Counted from the stretch's first letter, positions 45,575 through 54,352 are shown. The stretch is DNA of 64,000 bases from Bifidobacterium pluvialisilvae (GCF_019331695.1 NZ_JAHBBI010000008.1:62001-126000); one strand, 5' to 3'. Made by a program: numbers and translations. Notes: generated by a model from the sequence alone, not told the origin.

Positions 45575-47365
45575 ATGCGGTCACGTAGTTCAGTGTTCGA
45601 TGTCGTCGTGCGTGTGGGCGCGGCGCTCGCCATGCTGCTGATACTGACGACGTCGTTCTTCGCGGCGCCGCTCGTATCGCCGGCGCAGGCCGCGGACTCC
45701 ACCACGTCGTCGACGAACTACGCCACGTGGAGTGCCGTCGCCAAGGCCATCAACGACGAGATCGCCAACGGCCAGAAGACCTACAAGGCCGGCGACAACG
45801 CCGGCGCGGCCTCCGAATTCCAGTCCGCCCAGTGGTCGATCTACGAGGCGGCCAACTTCGGCAAGGTCGTCAACGACACCATCGGCGCCGAGAAATACCA
45901 GAGCCAGACGCAGCAGTTCCAGGATCTGCAGACCAGCGCCTACACCACCGGCAACGCGGGCACCATCGCCAAGCAGGCCGCCAAGCTCATCGCCGACCTG
46001 AACTCCACCGCCGCCACGCTCGACGGCAACGCCAAGCTGCTCAAGCCGGCCGCCTACGCGAAGGCCCGCGCCGAGCAGACCGCCAAGGAGCGCAAGGCCC
46101 TCGATGCCAAGAAAAAGAAGACCACCGACACGGCCAAGACGTGGAAGGACGTCGCCAATGCGATGCTGCCGATCCTCGACGACGCCGCCAAGGCGTACGA
46201 GCAGGGCGATGCCGCCAAGGGCGCCACACTCGTCAACGAGGCCTACTACCAGCATTACGAGAAGCTCGGCTTCGAGAAGACCGTGCTCAGCGCCATCAGC
46301 GGCAACCGCGTCTCGCAGGTCGAATACCAGTTCAAGCTGTGCCGTTCCTCGATGAACACCGGCAAGCCCGTCTCCGAGGTCAAGCAGAACATCGAACAGC
46401 TCAAGTCGATGCTCACCACCGACGCCGCCAAGCTCGACGGCGGCGCCGCCGACCAGGAGGGCGGTGCGCTCAAGTTCCTCACCAGTGCCGTCGGCCAGGC
46501 GTTCCTCATCCTCATCCGCGAGGGCCTTGAGGCGCTGCTCGTCGTCGCCGCCGTGATCGCCTACCTGGTCAAGTCCGGCAACCGCCGCTTCACCAAGTGG
46601 ATCTACGTGGGCGTCGTCGCCGGTCTCGCCGGCTCGGGCGTCATCGCCGTCATCTTCACGCTGCTGTTCGGCGGCGCCGGCGAGGAGCAGGAGATCATGG
46701 AGGGCATCTGCGCCCTGATCGCCATGCTCATGCTGCTGTGGACCAGCAACTGGATGCTCAACAAGTCGTCCGTCGAGGCATGGAACCGCTACATCAGGAA
46801 CAAGACCGAATCGGCTGTCGCCTCCGTCTCCTCGCAGGTGGAATCCGGCGAAAAGGTGGCGTTCGGTACCGTGGTTTCACTGGCCATGCTGAGCTTCCTC
46901 GCCGTGTTCCGTGAAGGCGCCGAGACCGTGATCTTCTACCAGTCCATCTACACGATGAGCCAGGATACGAAGGGCATGTGGACGGGCGGCATCGCCGCGG
47001 CCGTGGTCCTCGTCATCATCTTCCTCATCATCCGCTTCACTTCGGTGAAGATTCCGATCGGACCGTTCTTCATGGTCACGTCGATCCTGATGTCGGTGCT
47101 GGTCGTGGTCTTCGCCGGCGGCGGTGTGCACGCCCTCATCGAGGGCGACCTGCTGCCCGCCATGTACCTGCCGTCCGTGCCGACGAACGATTGGATCGGC
47201 CTCTACCCGTACGTCGAGTCGATCGTGGCGCAGGTCCTTGCGGCCATCGCCGTCATCGCCCTGTTCGCGGTCGGCTTCGCCAAGAAACGCCGTGAGAAGG
47301 CCCGCCTCGAATCGGCCTCCCAGCCGTCCTCCGACGGCAAGACCGACAAGGCCGCGACCAAGTGA
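45575..47365 (+). CDS. FTR1-family iron permease with extracytoplasmic domain
   Basis: This 596-residue inner-membrane permease would bring iron into the cell. A signal peptide (about 1-38, AQA) is followed by a helical extracytoplasmic region (about 40-300) made of two similar repeats (TWSAVAKAINDEIANG... and TWKDVANAMLPILDDA...). The seven-helix FTR1 domain carries both REGxE iron motifs, REGLE (315-319) and REGAE (446-450). The C-terminus is Lys-rich and cytosolic. GAGAGGAAATC precedes the ATG. It heads a run of genes matching the FTR1-P19 iron uptake systems of Campylobacter and Bordetella type. Confidence 0.92.
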   Translation: MRSRSSVFDVVVRVGAALAMLLILTTSFFAAPLVSPAQAADSTTSSTNYATWSAVAKAINDEIANGQKTYKAGDNAGAASEFQSAQWSIYEAANFGKVVNDTIGAEKYQSQTQQFQDLQTSAYTTGNAGTIAKQAAKLIADLNSTAATLDGNAKLLKPAAYAKARAEQTAKERKALDAKKKKTTDTAKTWKDVANAMLPILDDAAKAYEQGDAAKGATLVNEAYYQHYEKLGFEKTVLSAISGNRVSQVEYQFKLCRSSMNTGKPVSEVKQNIEQLKSMLTTDAAKLDGGAADQEGGALKFLTSAVGQAFLILIREGLEALLVVAAVIAYLVKSGNRRFTKWIYVGVVAGLAGSGVIAVIFTLLFGGAGEEQEIMEGICALIAMLMLLWTSNWMLNKSSVEAWNRYIRNKTESAVASVSSQVESGEKVAFGTVVSLAMLSFLAVFREGAETVIFYQSIYTMSQDTKGMWTGGIAAAVVLVIIFLIIRFTSVKIPIGPFFMVTSILMSVLVVVFAGGGVHALIEGDLLPAMYLPSVPTNDWIGLYPYVESIVAQVLAAIAVIALFAVGFAKKRREKARLESASQPSSDGKTDKAATK

Positions 47366-47430
47366 CGCATCAAGATTTTGGCAAAGCAATTTACCAAGCA
47401 ACACAACAAAAACAACTAAAGGATAGAGAA

Positions 47431-48096
47431 ATGAAGAAAAGCAAGCTGATGGCCCTCGCCGCCATCGTCCTCTCCGGCGCTCTCGCCCTGTCCGGCTGCG
47501 GCAACTCCGCCAGCTCGAGCAGCTCGAGCAGCTCCAGCAAGTCCGACTCCTCCTCGTCCGCCGCCGCCCCGAGCGAGGCCTCCGGCTTCGAAGAGGTCCC
47601 GGTCGGCCCGTCCGGCACCGCCGAGGAGCAGGACAAGCCCGCCGGCCCGCTGACCGTCGGCGCCGTCTACTTCCAGCCCATCGACATGGAGCCCGCCGGC
47701 ATGGGCCTGAAGGCCGCCGACGCGAGCTTCCACCTGGAGGCCGACATCCACGCCAGCCAGGAAGGCACCGACTACGGCTACGGCAAGGGTGACTTCGTCC
47801 CCGACCTGACCGTCAACTACCAGATCATCGACAAGTCCACCGGCAAGCCGGTCGAAGGCACCGCCACCTCCGGCACGTTCATGCAGATGAACGCCTCCGA
47901 CGGCCCGCACTACGGCGCCAACGTCAAGCTCGACAAGGCCGGCACCTACCAGCTGAAGCTCTCGATCCAGTCCCCGGAGAAGAAGGGCTGGATGCTCCAC
48001 GTCGATCCCGAGACCGGTGTGAAGAACCACAAGTTCTGGACCGAACCGATCGAGGTCACCTTCGACAACTGGGATTACACCCCGCGCCAGTGGTGA
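47431..48096 (+). CDS. P19-type iron-binding lipoprotein
   Basis: This 221-residue surface lipoprotein has the signal MKKSKLMALAAIVLSGALAL, then SGC with Cys23, and a Ser-rich spacer (about 24-45). The P19/Tpd Ig-like domain keeps candidate metal ligands: Met in DMEPAGMG, His in FHLEADIHAS and His in DGPHYGANV. In this family the protein binds iron (with copper) outside the membrane and passes it to FTR1. ATG 47431 with AAAGGA is chosen over the frame start at 47362, which overlaps the FTR1 stop. The gap to FTR1 is 65 bp, consistent with an operon. Confidence 0.9.
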   Translation: MKKSKLMALAAIVLSGALALSGCGNSASSSSSSSSSKSDSSSSAAAPSEASGFEEVPVGPSGTAEEQDKPAGPLTVGAVYFQPIDMEPAGMGLKAADASFHLEADIHASQEGTDYGYGKGDFVPDLTVNYQIIDKSTGKPVEGTATSGTFMQMNASDGPHYGANVKLDKAGTYQLKLSIQSPEKKGWMLHVDPETGVKNHKFWTEPIEVTFDNWDYTPRQW

Positions 48097-48117
48097 TTAC
48101 GTCGTACGGCCTGCCGC

Positions 48118-48240
48118 GGCTCGGCCCCCTCTGACGAGGGGGCTGTCGGCGAAGCCGACTGGGGGAGAGAACATGACGATCGTTCTCTAACCCTCCCCTC
48201 AGACCGATGCAGCCCGGCTCCCTCGTTGCAGGGAGCCCCT
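48118..48240. repeat. Family B repeat downstream of P19
   Basis: CCCCCTCTGACGAGGGGG with second hairpin GTCGGCgaaGCCGAC (48145-48159), then diverged pieces (GCTCCCTCGTTGCAGGGAGCC near 48221). Confidence 0.8.
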
Positions 48241-48247
48241 GACCCCT

Positions 48248-48290
48248 CCTTCCGCCTGAAACCTTGGAACATGACGGCGGAAGGATTTTT
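48248..48290 (+). terminator. Intrinsic terminator inside the iron operon
   Basis: CCTTCCGCC (48248-48256) and GGCGGAAGG (48276-48284) form a 9-bp stem followed by ATTTTT. It lies between the P19 and DUF2318 genes. FTR1 and P19 should therefore be made in excess of the downstream proteins, or the later genes have their own promoter. Confidence 0.75.
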
Positions 48291-48359
48291 CGCGTTTTTG
48301 GCGCGAAACCATAAAACTCAAGAAATCCTAAGGAACGCCTAGGAAAGAAGCGAAAGCGA

Positions 48360-49628
48360 ATGCTGAAACAGTTCGTTGCGGTGATGCCGGGCACGCTGGG
48401 CCCCGCATTGCTGATCATGTGTCTGAGCGTGATGCTCAACGTCGGCGAGGGCCGTGACAAGCCGGTCAGCGCGCATTGGCGCCGATGGGGCTTCCTCATC
48501 GGTATGGTGGCCGCGGTCGTATTCGCCGGATTGCGCGCGTCCGCCATCATCAACCAGCGTACTTTTGTAAACTTCCCGCTGCTCATCGTCTGCGTGATCG
48601 TCGACGTCCTGACCATCGCGCTGATCGCGGCATCCCATTGGATCGTGACGAACTGGAAGCGTCGCCCGGCCCTCATGCACATCGCCAACGGCGTCGCCGC
48701 CCTGTGCATCGCGCTCACCGTGTTCTACGCCCTGCCCGACGTCATCCTCCAGCTGACCATCTGGGTCGAGCCCGGCGACCCGGTCTTCACCTCGGCCATG
48801 CTGCTGCGTGCGCTCGGCTTCGCGCTGGGCATCGCCGCGTCCGTCATCATCGCCGCCATCTTCCGTACCATGCGTTCCACGGCCGTGCGGCCGGCGTTCA
48901 CCTTCGCCGTGCTCGCCGTGCTCGTCATCCTGCTGTGGCAGCATGCGACCGCGCTGCTGCAGATCATCCAGGTGAAGGTGCTGCTCTTCCCGCATACGCT
49001 GTTCGTGTTCCTCGCATGGTCGCTCAACCATAATTCGTGGATGATCCAGGCGCAGGCCTGGGTGTTCATCGTCCCCGCCGTAGCGTCCGTGATCGCCGGA
49101 TTCCGTATGCCGATGACCGGCGCGAACGAGGCCGTCGCACGTACGCATAGGGCGTTCCGCCGCCGCGCCATCGTCGCCGCCGTATGGAGTCTCGTCGCGA
49201 TGATCGGCGTGACCGTCACGTTGACGCTCGGCGTGGCCGAAATCAACAAGGCCCCGACGTTGTCGCCTCCCGAGGCGTATTCCCTCACCAAGACCACCGC
49301 CACGATCCCGTTCAGCCAGGTCGAGGACGGCCACCTGCATCGTTTTGAATACAAGGCGAAGGACGGCACCGTCATGCGGTTCATCATCATCAAGAAGAAC
49401 GGCGGCGCCTACGGCATCGGCCTTGACGCCTGCGACAACTGCGGCGACGCCGGCTATTACGAGAAGGACGGCAAGATCATCTGCAAGAAGTGCGAGGTGG
49501 CCATCAATCTGGCGACCATCGGCTTCAAGGGCGGATGCAACCCCGTCCCGTTGCCCTACAAGACCGCCAACGGCAAGATAACCATCCAGACCGCCGATCT
49601 CGACGCGCTCAGCGCACACTTCAAGTAA
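48360..49628 (+). CDS. DUF2318 Fe-S membrane protein of the iron uptake system
   Basis: This 422-residue protein has about eight membrane segments (1-270), then an extracytoplasmic DUF2318 domain. The metal or Fe-S ligands are visible: ACDNCGDAGYY, CKKCEVAINL and GGCNPVPLPY. Orthologous proteins lie beside FTR1 and P19 in Campylobacter (Cj1660 type) and probably pass electrons or handle iron across the membrane; the exact role is not settled. The start is 48360, with GGAAAG about 14 nt away, a weak site. Confidence 0.85.
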   Translation: MLKQFVAVMPGTLGPALLIMCLSVMLNVGEGRDKPVSAHWRRWGFLIGMVAAVVFAGLRASAIINQRTFVNFPLLIVCVIVDVLTIALIAASHWIVTNWKRRPALMHIANGVAALCIALTVFYALPDVILQLTIWVEPGDPVFTSAMLLRALGFALGIAASVIIAAIFRTMRSTAVRPAFTFAVLAVLVILLWQHATALLQIIQVKVLLFPHTLFVFLAWSLNHNSWMIQAQAWVFIVPAVASVIAGFRMPMTGANEAVARTHRAFRRRAIVAAVWSLVAMIGVTVTLTLGVAEINKAPTLSPPEAYSLTKTTATIPFSQVEDGHLHRFEYKAKDGTVMRFIIIKKNGGAYGIGLDACDNCGDAGYYEKDGKIICKKCEVAINLATIGFKGGCNPVPLPYKTANGKITIQTADLDALSAHFK

Positions 49629-49639
49629 AACCGTCGTAG

Positions 49640-49690
49640 CCGGCCTCCTCCACGGAGGCCTCCCGCGAAGCGGGCGGGGGAGAGGACGGA
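49640..49690. repeat. Family B repeat variant
   Basis: GCCTCCTCCACGGAGGC followed by TCCCGCgaaGCGGGCGGGGGAGAG between the DUF2318 and permease genes. Confidence 0.65.
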
Positions 49691-49725
49691 CACCGGAATC
49701 TCCCCTGGAATAGAAAGGAGGAACA

Positions 49726-51042
49726 TTGTTCTTTCTGCGAATGATCTATCGTTCGTTCAGCCGCCAGTTGCGTCGACGGTTGCTCATCGCGCTGACCGTA
49801 TGCCTTTCGGCCACGGTCTCGGTGGCGATGCTGGGCGTCGTGTTCGACGTCGGCGACAAACTCAACGCCGAACTCTCCACATACGGGTCGAACATCACCG
49901 TGCAGCCGAAATCCGACGCCGTGGTCTCCGACCTGTACAACACCGATGCCGCAGGCGCGTCGTCGGAAACCGATCCGACGTCGTTCCTCAAGGAATCCGA
50001 CGTGCCGAAGATCAAGACGATCTTCTGGGCGTTCAACATCACCAACTTCGCCCCGCAGCTCAACTTCCACGCGCAGATATCCGGCAAGGACGGCAAGGCG
50101 ACCGCCCCCGTGACCGGCACGTGGTTCAACAAGCAGCTCAAGCTCTCCACCGGGGAAAGCACGGTGGCCGGCGTCGAGGGCATGCGTTCCTGGTGGCAGC
50201 TTGACGGCGCATGGCCCAAGGACGACTCCGACCAGGGCGTCATCGGCGCCACGCTCGCCAAGCAGCTGGGCGTCGGCACCGGCGACACGATAACCCTGAA
50301 CAAGACCACGGCCTCCGGCAAGCACAATACGCAGAAGATCACGATCACCGGCGTCTATGACTCCGGCGACGACGACAACGGCGGCCTGTACATCGCCTCG
50401 TCCACGGCGCAGATGCTCGCCGACCTGCCCGGCTCCGTCGACAAGATCGAGGTCAAGGCGCTGACCACGCCGGAGAACGACCTCGCCCGCAAGGCCGCGA
50501 AGAACCCCGCCGCCCTCAGCCAGGAGGAATGGGAGACGTGGTATTGCACCGCCTACCCGAGCTCCATCGCCTACCAGATCGAGGAGGTGATTCCGGGCGC
50601 CGTGGCCAAGCAGGTGCGGCAGGTCGCCGCCCTGCAGGGCAACGTATTGCAGAAGACCCAGGCCGTGATGATTCTCATGACCGCGTTGAGCCTTCTCGCC
50701 GCCGCCGTGGCCGTCGCCAACCTCATGGCCGCGTCCATATCGGAGCGTTCCAACGAGCTGGCCCTGCTCAAGGCCATCGGCGCGACCGACGGCTCCGTAT
50801 CTCGCCTGATGCTCGCCGAAACCGCCGCCATATCGCTGATCGGCGCGATTATTGGTGCGCTGCTTGGCTCGGGCGTCGCGCAGATCGTCGGCCATGTGGT
50901 GTTCGGCTCGGGCATCACGATGCGCCCGATGGTCTTCGTGCTCGTGTTCGTCCTGCTGGCGATCACCGTGCTCGTGGCGTCGGCGTCCTCGATTCGTTCC
51001 ATTCTGAGCCTACGTCCCGCGGAGGTGCTCCATGGCCGGTAA
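49726..51042 (+). CDS. FtsX/MacB-like ABC permease 1
   Basis: This 438-residue inner-membrane protein has the MacB layout: one N-terminal helix (RRRLLIALTVCLSATVSVAML), a large extracytoplasmic domain (about 45-300) and three C-terminal helices. SERSNELALLKAIGATDGSVSRLMLAETAAISLIGAIIG is the FtsX signature. The TTG start 49726 follows AAAGGAGG at 5-6 nt; no ATG competes. It overlaps the next permease by 11 bp. With that protein and the ATPase at 52513 it forms an ABC system of the kind seen next to FTR1-P19 in other bacteria. Confidence 0.88.
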   Translation: MFFLRMIYRSFSRQLRRRLLIALTVCLSATVSVAMLGVVFDVGDKLNAELSTYGSNITVQPKSDAVVSDLYNTDAAGASSETDPTSFLKESDVPKIKTIFWAFNITNFAPQLNFHAQISGKDGKATAPVTGTWFNKQLKLSTGESTVAGVEGMRSWWQLDGAWPKDDSDQGVIGATLAKQLGVGTGDTITLNKTTASGKHNTQKITITGVYDSGDDDNGGLYIASSTAQMLADLPGSVDKIEVKALTTPENDLARKAAKNPAALSQEEWETWYCTAYPSSIAYQIEEVIPGAVAKQVRQVAALQGNVLQKTQAVMILMTALSLLAAAVAVANLMAASISERSNELALLKAIGATDGSVSRLMLAETAAISLIGAIIGALLGSGVAQIVGHVVFGSGITMRPMVFVLVFVLLAITVLVASASSIRSILSLRPAEVLHGR

Positions 51043-52354
51043 ACCCATGACTTCCAATACCCGAATGTTCTTCACCATGCTCTGGGGAGCGGTGTTCCGC
51101 CGCCGTTCCAGGGCGATCATGGCGGTGGTGGCGTCGCTGGTCGGCGCGGCCACGCTGTTCTGCCTGACGGCGATCTGCATCGCCGTGCCGCAGCAGATGA
51201 ACGACGAGATGCGCTCCTATGGCGCGAACCTCATCGTCACGCCCATCGAGACCGATGGTCATAAGACCGGCATCGACAGCGCGATGGTCGACCACACCAC
51301 CGAAATGGTGCGCGCCCACGGCAGCGCCCGCTACGCCACGTACCGTTACGAGAACGTGCGCGTCAACGCCGCACCGTATGTGATGGCCGGCGTCGACCCG
51401 ACGCAGGTGCGCGACCTCAACCATCATTGGAGCGTCGACGGCTCATGGCCGTCAAGCGGCGCCGTGCTCGTCGGCCGTGACGTGGCCGACGCGTTGGGCG
51501 CCGACATCGGCTCGACCATCACCATCGGATACCGTTCGTCCGACAACACGGCGTCTTCGTCCTCGTCGTCTTCTTCCTCGGATGGTCAGTCGTCTTCATC
51601 GGCGTCGTCTTCATCGGCGTCGTCCGGACAGTCGTCCGGCGATGCGACGTCGCAGAGCGGTTCGTCCGCGACGAACGCGAGCGGCCACGTCTCCAGCGAC
51701 ATCATGGACACCAAGGGCACCGACTTCCGCGTCGCCGGCATCGTCGACACCGGCGGCAACGAGGACTCCATCATCTACGCCACGCTGAACGACATGCAGA
51801 AGCTGACCGGCACCAAACGCGGCGCCGACGTCATCGAATACTCGTCCAGCGCCACCGGCGACGACCTGAACAAGACCGTCTCCTCCATCAACGACATGAC
51901 CTCCATGCACGTCAAGGCGCAGCAGGTCACCAAGATCACGTCCTCCGACACGCGCATCATCACCATGCTGCAGACGCTGTTCTGGATCGTCTCGCTCGTC
52001 GTGCTCGTGCTCACGCTGGTCGGCGTCTCGACGACCATCTCGTCGATCGTCTCCCAACGCGGCTACGAAATCGGCCTGCGTAAGGCGCTCGGCGCCTCCA
52101 GCCGCAGCATCGGCGCGGAATTCTACGTGGAGTCCGCGTTCTATGGGCTGATTGGCGGCGTCATCGGCACGGCGGCGGGCTATGGCCTGGCACACGTGCT
52201 CACCACGGTCGTGTTCGGACGTACATTGTCGCTCAACTGGCCGCTCGCCATCGGGTCGGTGATCCTCTCCGCGCTGATCGCCGTGCTCGCCTCCATCCCG
52301 CCCGTCCACCGCGCCAACCGCATCGACCCGGCCGTCGTGCTGCGCGAGGAATAA
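51032..52354 (+). CDS. FtsX/MacB-like ABC permease 2
   Basis: This 440-residue paralogue of the preceding protein has the same topology. It starts in the last codons of its neighbour with GGAGGTG upstream, so translation is probably coupled. The extracytoplasmic domain contains a low-complexity Ser tract (about 51556-51660: TASSSSSSSSSDGQSSSSA...) that its paralogue lacks. The C-terminus has the FtsX motif QRGYEIGLRKALGASSRSIGAEFYVESAFYGLIGG. Confidence 0.88.
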   Translation: MAGKPMTSNTRMFFTMLWGAVFRRRSRAIMAVVASLVGAATLFCLTAICIAVPQQMNDEMRSYGANLIVTPIETDGHKTGIDSAMVDHTTEMVRAHGSARYATYRYENVRVNAAPYVMAGVDPTQVRDLNHHWSVDGSWPSSGAVLVGRDVADALGADIGSTITIGYRSSDNTASSSSSSSSSDGQSSSSASSSSASSGQSSGDATSQSGSSATNASGHVSSDIMDTKGTDFRVAGIVDTGGNEDSIIYATLNDMQKLTGTKRGADVIEYSSSATGDDLNKTVSSINDMTSMHVKAQQVTKITSSDTRIITMLQTLFWIVSLVVLVLTLVGVSTTISSIVSQRGYEIGLRKALGASSRSIGAEFYVESAFYGLIGGVIGTAAGYGLAHVLTTVVFGRTLSLNWPLAIGSVILSALIAVLASIPPVHRANRIDPAVVLREE

Positions 52355-52365
52355 TCCCCGGTCTC

Positions 52366-52484
52366 TGCCCCGCCCCCGCTGGCGGGGGCTGGCTGCCGAA
52401 GGCAGGCTGGGGGTGGTTGGACGTCTCCATAGCGCACCAGCCACCCTCAGTCAGCTACGCTGACAGCTCCCGCCAGCGGGAGCA
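52366..52484. repeat. Family B pair before the ABC ATPase
   Basis: CCCCCGCTGGCGGGGGCTGG with GCTGCCGAAGGCAGGC faces a reversed unit with GTCAGCtacGCTGAC (52450-52464) and CTCCCGCCAGCGGGAGC. It separates the permeases from their ATPase. Confidence 0.8.
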
Positions 52485-52512
52485 AACCACACCAAAAAGA
52501 AGGAAATCTCCC

Positions 52513-53319
52513 ATGCTTCTCGAACTCGATCACATCTCCAAGATCTACGGATCGTTGCATGCCGTCGACGATCTTTCACTCACCGTGCCCGAAGGCGAAT
52601 GGCTCGCCATCGTCGGCTCGTCCGGCTCCGGCAAGACCACGCTCATGAACATGATCGGCTGCATGGATACCCCGTCCAAGGGCTCCGTCTCGCTTGAGGG
52701 CCGCAAACTCGAGGACCTCAACGCCACGCAGCTGGCCGACGTACGCAAGAACCTCATCGGCCTCGTGTTCCAGAAGTTCTATCTCGTGCCGCATCTGACC
52801 GCCGTCGAAAACGTGATGGTCGCGCAGTACTACCATTCCGTCGTCGATGAGAAGCAGGCCATGGAGGCGCTCGACAAGGTCGGTCTGGCGGATCGTGCCC
52901 ACCACCTGCCCGGCCAGCTCTCCGGCGGTGAACAGCAGCGCGTGTGCATCGCCCGTGCACTGATTAATTGCCCGAAGCTCATCCTCGCCGACGAGCCCAC
53001 CGGCAACCTCGACGAGAAGAACGAGAAGATCGTGCTCGACCTGTTCCGCGACCTGCACAAGCAGGGCACCACCATCATCGTCGTCACGCATGACGCGCTG
53101 GTCGCCAGCTGCGCGGAACGCGAGATCATGCTCAACCACGGCGTGCTCGTGGGCGAGAAGTGGAATGACGACGCCGCGCGGGCCGCGTACGAGGCCGCCG
53201 GCGGCAAGCCCGCCTCCACCGGGTCGAAGGCCGAAGGCGCCCAGTCCGGCGACGCCCCGGTCGGATTCGCCGACCCCACCAAGGCCGCCAAAACCGGCGC
53301 TGAACCGCTCAACAAGTAG
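52513..53319 (+). CDS. ABC ATPase of the FTR1-P19-associated transporter (MacB/LolD type)
   Basis: This 268-residue ATPase has Walker [10 protein letters not shown] (from G35), QFG-loop equivalent [17 protein letters not shown], signature [15 protein letters not shown], Walker [13 protein letters not shown] and switch VTHD. LolD/MacB proteins are usually about 220-230 residues; the extra C-terminal about 40 residues are Ala/Gly/Lys-rich and look disordered. ATG 52513 has AAGAAGGAAA upstream, and the longer frame reads through the family B repeat. It should energise the two permeases at 49726 and 51032. Confidence 0.9.
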   Translation: MLLELDHISKIYGSLHAVDDLSLTVPEGEWLAIVGSSGSGKTTLMNMIGCMDTPSKGSVSLEGRKLEDLNATQLADVRKNLIGLVFQKFYLVPHLTAVENVMVAQYYHSVVDEKQAMEALDKVGLADRAHHLPGQLSGGEQQRVCIARALINCPKLILADEPTGNLDEKNEKIVLDLFRDLHKQGTTIIVVTHDALVASCAEREIMLNHGVLVGEKWNDDAARAAYEAAGGKPASTGSKAEGAQSGDAPVGFADPTKAAKTGAEPLNK

Positions 53320-53417
53320 CCTTGGACTATTCGTAGGCGATGCGAGCGCGATGCATCGAGCGCGAGGTCGACACGTTCATGCCTTGGCTCACTCTGACGG
53401 GGGAGCGTCCCGCCCTT

Positions 53418-53506
53418 GTCATCCTGAGCGAGCGGAGCGAGTCGAAGGATCTTGGAGTGTCGGAAGATCCTTCGACTCCGGACTGCGTCCTTCGCTCAGG
53501 ATGACA
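53418..53506. repeat. Family A hairpin repeat
   Basis: Full copy with inner stem GGACtgcGTCC (53480-53490). Before it, 53330-53400 resembles 54208-54272 (GGCGATGCGAGCGCGAT...CGAGCGC), another shared intergenic piece. Confidence 0.85.
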
Positions 53507-53540
53507 GGAACAGGTTGCGAGGCTGCCACGTTCATGCCTT

Positions 53541-53589
53541 GGCTCCCTCTGACGAGGGAGCTGTCTGCCGAAGGCAGACTGAGGGAGAG
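53541..53589. repeat. Family B repeat
   Basis: GGCTCCCTCTGACGAGGGAG and second hairpin GTCTGCCgaaGGCAGAC (53563-53579), ending ACTGAGGGAGAGA. Confidence 0.85.
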
Positions 53590-53675
53590 ACCGACACCTC
53601 CACAGCTTCCCCTCCGCTACATGCGCAAGTCCATAAAACCCTACTAGACTGTGTCCCAGATTGAAGGAGACCACA

Positions 53676-54179
53676 TTGACCCACAAGACTTCCGTCAAGA
53701 CCGCGGCCGCGGCGTTCGCCGGCCTGGTCGTGGCTAGTGCGTTGCTCGGCGGCTGCGGCGACCCCAAATCCAAGGCCGTGCCGATGGATGACGAATACGC
53801 CGGCAGCTCCGGCGAATCCACGTCGTCGCCGTCGTCCAGCGCGAGTTCGTCGGCGTCATCCTCCGCCGCCACCAAGGACACCGGCAAATACAAGGACGGC
53901 ACGTACGCGATCAAGGGCCAGTACGGTCCGGTCGGCGAGGACAGCATCGACGTCACGTTGAAGATCGCCGACGGCAAGGTCGCCGACGTGCAGGTTGTCG
54001 GCCACCCGTTCACCACGATTTCGAAGAATCATCAGAACGATTTCATCAAGGCCATTCCCGGCGTCGTCGAAGGCAAGCCGCTCAAAGGGCTGAAGGTCGA
54101 CAAGGTCGCCGGCGCCAGCTGGACGTCCGACGCCTTCAACAAGGCCCTCGACGTCGCCCGCGAGCAGGCCTCGGAGTAA
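53676..54179 (+). CDS. FMN-binding lipoprotein
   Basis: This 167-residue surface protein has a lipobox LLGGC at Cys27, a Ser-rich spacer and an FMN_bind domain (YKDGTYAIKGQYGPVG to the end). The motif AGASWTSDAF matches the ApbE flavinylation pattern, with T150 as the likely FMN attachment site. It could be an extracytoplasmic electron carrier reducing ferric iron for the FTR1-P19 system, which is inference from its place at the end of that unit. TTG 53676 is chosen because GAAGGAG lies 5 nt upstream; the TTG at 53661 precedes that ribosome site. Confidence 0.85.
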   Translation: MTHKTSVKTAAAAFAGLVVASALLGGCGDPKSKAVPMDDEYAGSSGESTSSPSSSASSSASSSAATKDTGKYKDGTYAIKGQYGPVGEDSIDVTLKIADGKVADVQVVGHPFTTISKNHQNDFIKAIPGVVEGKPLKGLKVDKVAGASWTSDAFNKALDVAREQASE

Positions 54180-54191
54180 GTGCCCTTACCT

Positions 54192-54321
54192 TGGCTCCCT
54201 CATCAGAGGGAGCCGCCTGTAGGCGATGCGAGCGCGATTGTATCGAGCGCGGGGTTGCCACGTCCATGCTCCGGCTCCCTCTGACGAGGGAGCTGTCATG
54301 CGAAGCATGACTGAGGGAGAG
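54192..54321. repeat. Family B repeats between convergent genes
   Basis: A partial unit GGCTCCCTCATCAGAGGGAGCC, a linker shared with 53335-53400, and a complete unit with GTCATGCgaaGCATGAC (54295-54311). Confidence 0.85.
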
Positions 54322-54352
54322 ACTGACACCTCCACAGCTCACCCACTTTCCG

